From NCBI GenBank assembly GCA_035690495.1, contig DASSKK010000098.1, positions 1 to 7,029 on the forward strand: a DNA stretch of 7,029 nucleotides, read 5' to 3'. Below are positions 4,506-7,029 of this stretch, piece after piece. Source of the DNA: DASSKK01 sp035690495 (GTDB taxonomy: Bacteria; Actinomycetota; Actinomycetes; Propionibacteriales; Nocardioidaceae). The notes beneath the pieces are model-generated. The model had not been told where the DNA came from. It did no database searches and saw only the letters and a list, made by a program, of their open reading frames with translations. The position numbers and the translations under genes are program-made. How positions within the stretch are numbered: the stretch's first letter is position 1; every line of letters begins with the position of its first letter.

Positions 4506-6890
4506 ATGAGCGCGTCCTTCCCGATCCCCCAGGCAGTCACCAGCGACGAGGCACGGCGTACGCCGTCCGCTGAAGACCTGCTCGAGGGCCTGAACGACCC
4601 GCAGCGCGCCGCGGTCGTGCACGAGGGTCCACCGCTGCTGGTGGTCGCCGGGGCAGGCTCCGGGAAGACACGCGTGCTGACCCGCCGGATCGCCTGGCTG
4701 ATCGCCGAGCGCGGTGCCCATCCCGGCTCGATCCTGGCGATCACGTTCACCAACAAGGCCGCCGCCGAGATGCGCGAGCGCGTCGAGGACCTGGTCGGCC
4801 GGCGGGCCAGGAGCATGTGGGTCTCGACGTTCCACGCAGCCTGTGTGCGGATCCTGCGCAAGCAGATCACGCTGTTCGGCTACAAGTCGTCGTTCTCGAT
4901 CTACGACGCCGCGGACTCCAAGCGGCTGATGACGCTGGTGCTGCGCGAGCTGGACCTGGACCCGAAGCGCTACCAGCCCCGCGCCGTACTCCACTGGGTG
5001 TCCAACCAGAAGAACGAGCTGGTCGACCATGAGGACGCGGCCAAGCGCGCGGAGAACCACCTGGAGGAGACCTACGCCGATGCCTACGCGCTCTACCAGC
5101 GCAAGCTGCGCGAGGCCAACGCACTGGACTTCGACGACCTGATCATGCTCACCGTGCACCTGTTCCAGGCGTTCCCGGACGTGCGGGAGAGCTACCGGCG
5201 ACGGTTCCGGCACGTGCTCGTCGACGAGTACCAGGACACCAACCAGGCGCAGTACGCCCTGGTCCGCGAGCTGTGCGGGCCCAGCCAGGGAGCGGCAGCC
5301 GGACTCGTGGGAGGCGCCGATCCCGACGCACCCGACTCCCCCGACGGCGGGGTCGGCCCGTCTGAGCTGATGGTGGTCGGCGACGCGGATCAGTCGATCT
5401 ACGCGTTCCGCGGCGCGAGCATCCGCAACATCCGGGACTTCGAGGCCGACTACCCGGACTCGCGGACCATCCTGCTCGAGCAGAACTACCGCTCCACCCA
5501 GACGATCCTGTCGACGGCGAACGCCGTGATCGCGCACAACTTGGGTCGCAAGCCGAAGAACCTGTGGTCGGACGCCGGGGACGGCGAGCTGCTCGTGGGG
5601 TACGTCGCCGACGACGAGCACGACGAGGCCCGCTTCGTCTCCGAGCAGGTCGACGCGCTCACCGACGCGGGTGCGGCCAGACCAGGTGACGTCGCGGTGT
5701 TCTACCGCACGAACGCGCAGTCCCGAGTGTTCGAGGAGGTCTTCATCCGGGTCGGGCTGCCCTACCGGGTGGTCGGCGGGGTGCGGTTCTACGAGCGGCG
5801 CGAGGTCCGCGACGCGCTGGCCTACCTGCGGATGCTGGCCAACCCCGACGACGAGGTGTCGTTGCGCCGGATCCTCAACGTGCCCAAGCGTGGCATCGGC
5901 GATCGGGCGGAGGCCCGCGTCGACGCGCTCGCGCAGCGGGAGCGGATCTCGTTCTTCGAGGCGCTGCGGCGCGCCGAGGAGGCACCGGGCATCGCCACCC
6001 GCTCGGTGACCTGCATCCGCGGCTTCGTCGACATAGTCGAGGAGCTGCAGTCGATGGTCGACGCCGGGGAGCGAGCCGATGTCGTCTTGGAGGAGGTGCT
6101 CGCCCGCAGCGGATACCTGGAGACGCTGGAGAGCTCCGACGACCCGCAGGACGAGACCCGCGTGGAGAACCTCGCCGAGCTCGTCGCGGTGGCCCGGGAG
6201 TTCGCCGACGACCCGGTGGTCGGACCGTCGGCGGACCCGGCCGATCCCGACCCTCCGACGCCGGGGCTGCGCGACTTCCTGGAGCGGGTCGCCCTGGTCG
6301 CCGACACCGACCAGATCCCCGACCAGGGCGAGGACGGCGGGGTCGTCACGCTGATGACGCTGCACACCGCGAAGGGGCTCGAGTTCCCGGTGGTGTTCCT
6401 CACCGGGCTCGAGGAAGGAGTCTTCCCGCACGCGCGGTCGCTGGGCGACCTGCCCGAGCTGGAGGAGGAGCGCCGGCTGGCCTACGTCGGGGTCACCCGC
6501 GCCCGGAGGCGGCTGTTCGTCTCGCGGGCCACCGTCCGCTCCGCGTGGGGATCCCCCTCCCACAACCCGGCGTCCCGGTTCCTCGACGAGATGCCGGTCG
6601 ACCTCATCGACTGGCAGCGCACGGAGGCCGCCCAGACGTCCTGGAGCCGTCCGGTGCGCACGGTACGCCGCTTCGGTGCGGCCAGCGCGCGAGCCGACGC
6701 CGAGACCAAGGCCCGCAAGCGCGACGTACCCTCACTCGAGCCGGGAGACCGGGTGCTGCACGACTCGTTCGGGATGGGCACCGTCGTCGCCCTCGAAGGG
6801 GTCGCCGACAAGGCGGTCGCCTCGATCGACTTCGGCAGCAGCGGCGTGAAGCGGCTGCTGCTGCGCTACGCGCCGGTCGAGAAGCTCTGA
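4506..6890 (+). CDS. pcrA: ATP-dependent 3'-5' DNA helicase PcrA/UvrD1 (superfamily 1A)
   Basis: This helicase unwinds DNA in repair and replication restart, displacing RecA or stalled polymerase, and acts with UvrABC. It has 794 residues with all SF1A motifs: Q motif (Q33), Walker A AGAGSGKT (48-55, K54), Ia ITFTNKAAAEMR, motif II VDEYQDT (239-245, D240-E241), III GDADQSIYAFRG (from 292), IV QNYRST (326-331), V TLHTAKGLEF (618-627) and VI YVGVTRARRRL (660-670, R665/R667). Domain 2B features (RVVGGVRFYERREVRDALAYLRML) follow motif IV. The tail at about 744-794 (LEPGDRVLHDSFGMGTVVALEG) is the Tudor-like domain of PcrA/UvrD, which contacts RNA polymerase. A Gly/Pro/Asp-rich insertion (about 259-286) separates motifs II and III, where many homologues have only a few residues. 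The ATG at 4506 gives a normal N-terminus and lies nine bases past TAGGGT. The gene is divergent from the HNH gene, and a 22-bp tandem array starts right at its stop. Confidence 0.96.
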   Translation: MSASFPIPQAVTSDEARRTPSAEDLLEGLNDPQRAAVVHEGPPLLVVAGAGSGKTRVLTRRIAWLIAERGAHPGSILAITFTNKAAAEMRERVEDLVGRRARSMWVSTFHAACVRILRKQITLFGYKSSFSIYDAADSKRLMTLVLRELDLDPKRYQPRAVLHWVSNQKNELVDHEDAAKRAENHLEETYADAYALYQRKLREANALDFDDLIMLTVHLFQAFPDVRESYRRRFRHVLVDEYQDTNQAQYALVRELCGPSQGAAAGLVGGADPDAPDSPDGGVGPSELMVVGDADQSIYAFRGASIRNIRDFEADYPDSRTILLEQNYRSTQTILSTANAVIAHNLGRKPKNLWSDAGDGELLVGYVADDEHDEARFVSEQVDALTDAGAARPGDVAVFYRTNAQSRVFEEVFIRVGLPYRVVGGVRFYERREVRDALAYLRMLANPDDEVSLRRILNVPKRGIGDRAEARVDALAQRERISFFEALRRAEEAPGIATRSVTCIRGFVDIVEELQSMVDAGERADVVLEEVLARSGYLETLESSDDPQDETRVENLAELVAVAREFADDPVVGPSADPADPDPPTPGLRDFLERVALVADTDQIPDQGEDGGVVTLMTLHTAKGLEFPVVFLTGLEEGVFPHARSLGDLPELEEERRLAYVGVTRARRRLFVSRATVRSAWGSPSHNPASRFLDEMPVDLIDWQRTEAAQTSWSRPVRTVRRFGAASARADAETKARKRDVPSLEPGDRVLHDSFGMGTVVALEGVADKAVASIDFGSSGVKRLLLRYAPVEKL

Positions 6891-7029
6891 CGGTGTTGAG
6901 TTGTGCCCCGTTCGGTGTTGAGTTGCGCCCCGTTCGGTGTTGAGTTGCGCCCCGTTCGGTGTTGAGTTGCGCCCCGTTCGGTGTTGAGTTGCGCCCCGTT
7001 CGGTGTTGAGTTGCGCCCCGTTCGGTGTT
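6891..7029. repeat. 22-bp head-to-tail tandem repeat array (continues past window edge)
   Basis: The unit reads GTTCGGTGTTG and then AGTTGCGCCCC. Five full copies (6910-6931, 6932-6953, 6954-6975, 6976-6997, 6998-7019) are identical base for base. On the left is a 19-base partial copy (6891-6909) with one change (GTGCCCC for GCGCCCC) that begins directly after the pcrA TGA. On the right the first 10 bases of another copy reach the window end. There are no spacers, so it is not a CRISPR. The unit holds no obvious internal dyad, so it does not look like a row of hairpins. The plus strand carries a TGA in every unit; the minus strand has no stop in any frame. The period is close to two helical turns, so bound proteins would line up on one face. 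Function unknown. Confidence 0.95.

Noticed and set aside
4392..6563. A 723-residue minus-strand open frame opposite pcrA
   Set aside because: Its composition (R, V, L, D, H, G-rich, without domains) is that of a high-GC antisense frame; the opposite strand encodes a complete helicase.
6891..7029. CRISPR array
   Set aside because: Repeats are directly adjacent with no spacers, the 22-bp unit has no dyad, and no cas gene is seen.

Overview
The window is high-GC, densely coding DNA with strong G/C bias at third codon positions, GTG starts and TANNNT-type -10 boxes lying almost on the start codons. Together with a monomeric isocitrate dehydrogenase, a DUF222/13E12-type HNH protein and a PcrA/UvrD1 helicase with a C-terminal Tudor-like tail, this points to an actinobacterium, most likely near Nocardioides or Nocardioidaceae. 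The genus is inferred from gene content only.

Layout, left to right: (1) the N-terminal third of NADP-dependent monomeric isocitrate dehydrogenase (icd) on the minus strand, cut by the left edge; (2) a complete Zn2+-type cation diffusion facilitator on the minus strand, about 70 bp upstream of icd; (3) malate dehydrogenase (mdh) on the plus strand, divergent from the transporter across about 108 bp; (4) a DUF222-HNH endonuclease-like gene on the minus strand, convergent with mdh, the 16-bp gap and the stop codon being covered by a hairpin; (5) a DNA helicase pcrA/uvrD1 on the plus strand, divergent from the HNH gene across a 124-bp promoter region; (6) a head-to-tail array of a 22-bp repeat that begins right after the pcrA stop codon and runs off the right edge.

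icd and mdh are two TCA-cycle enzymes kept close together; the CDF transporter between them is an efflux pump with no obvious metabolic link. The HNH gene and pcrA both belong to DNA transactions. The HNH gene has a very good promoter (TTGACG, 18 bp, TAATAT), and its start codon overlaps a degenerate match to the actinobacterial LexA (SOS) box, as reported for 13E12-family genes of Mycobacterium tuberculosis.

The genes themselves are ordinary. The parts worth a second look are the homogeneous 22-bp tandem array, the LexA-like site on the HNH start codon, the repeated use of -10 boxes 6-9 nt from the start codon (leaderless or nearly leaderless mRNAs), and two perfect short palindromes placed in the core promoters of icd and the CDF gene. 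No new multi-gene defence or mobile system is visible.
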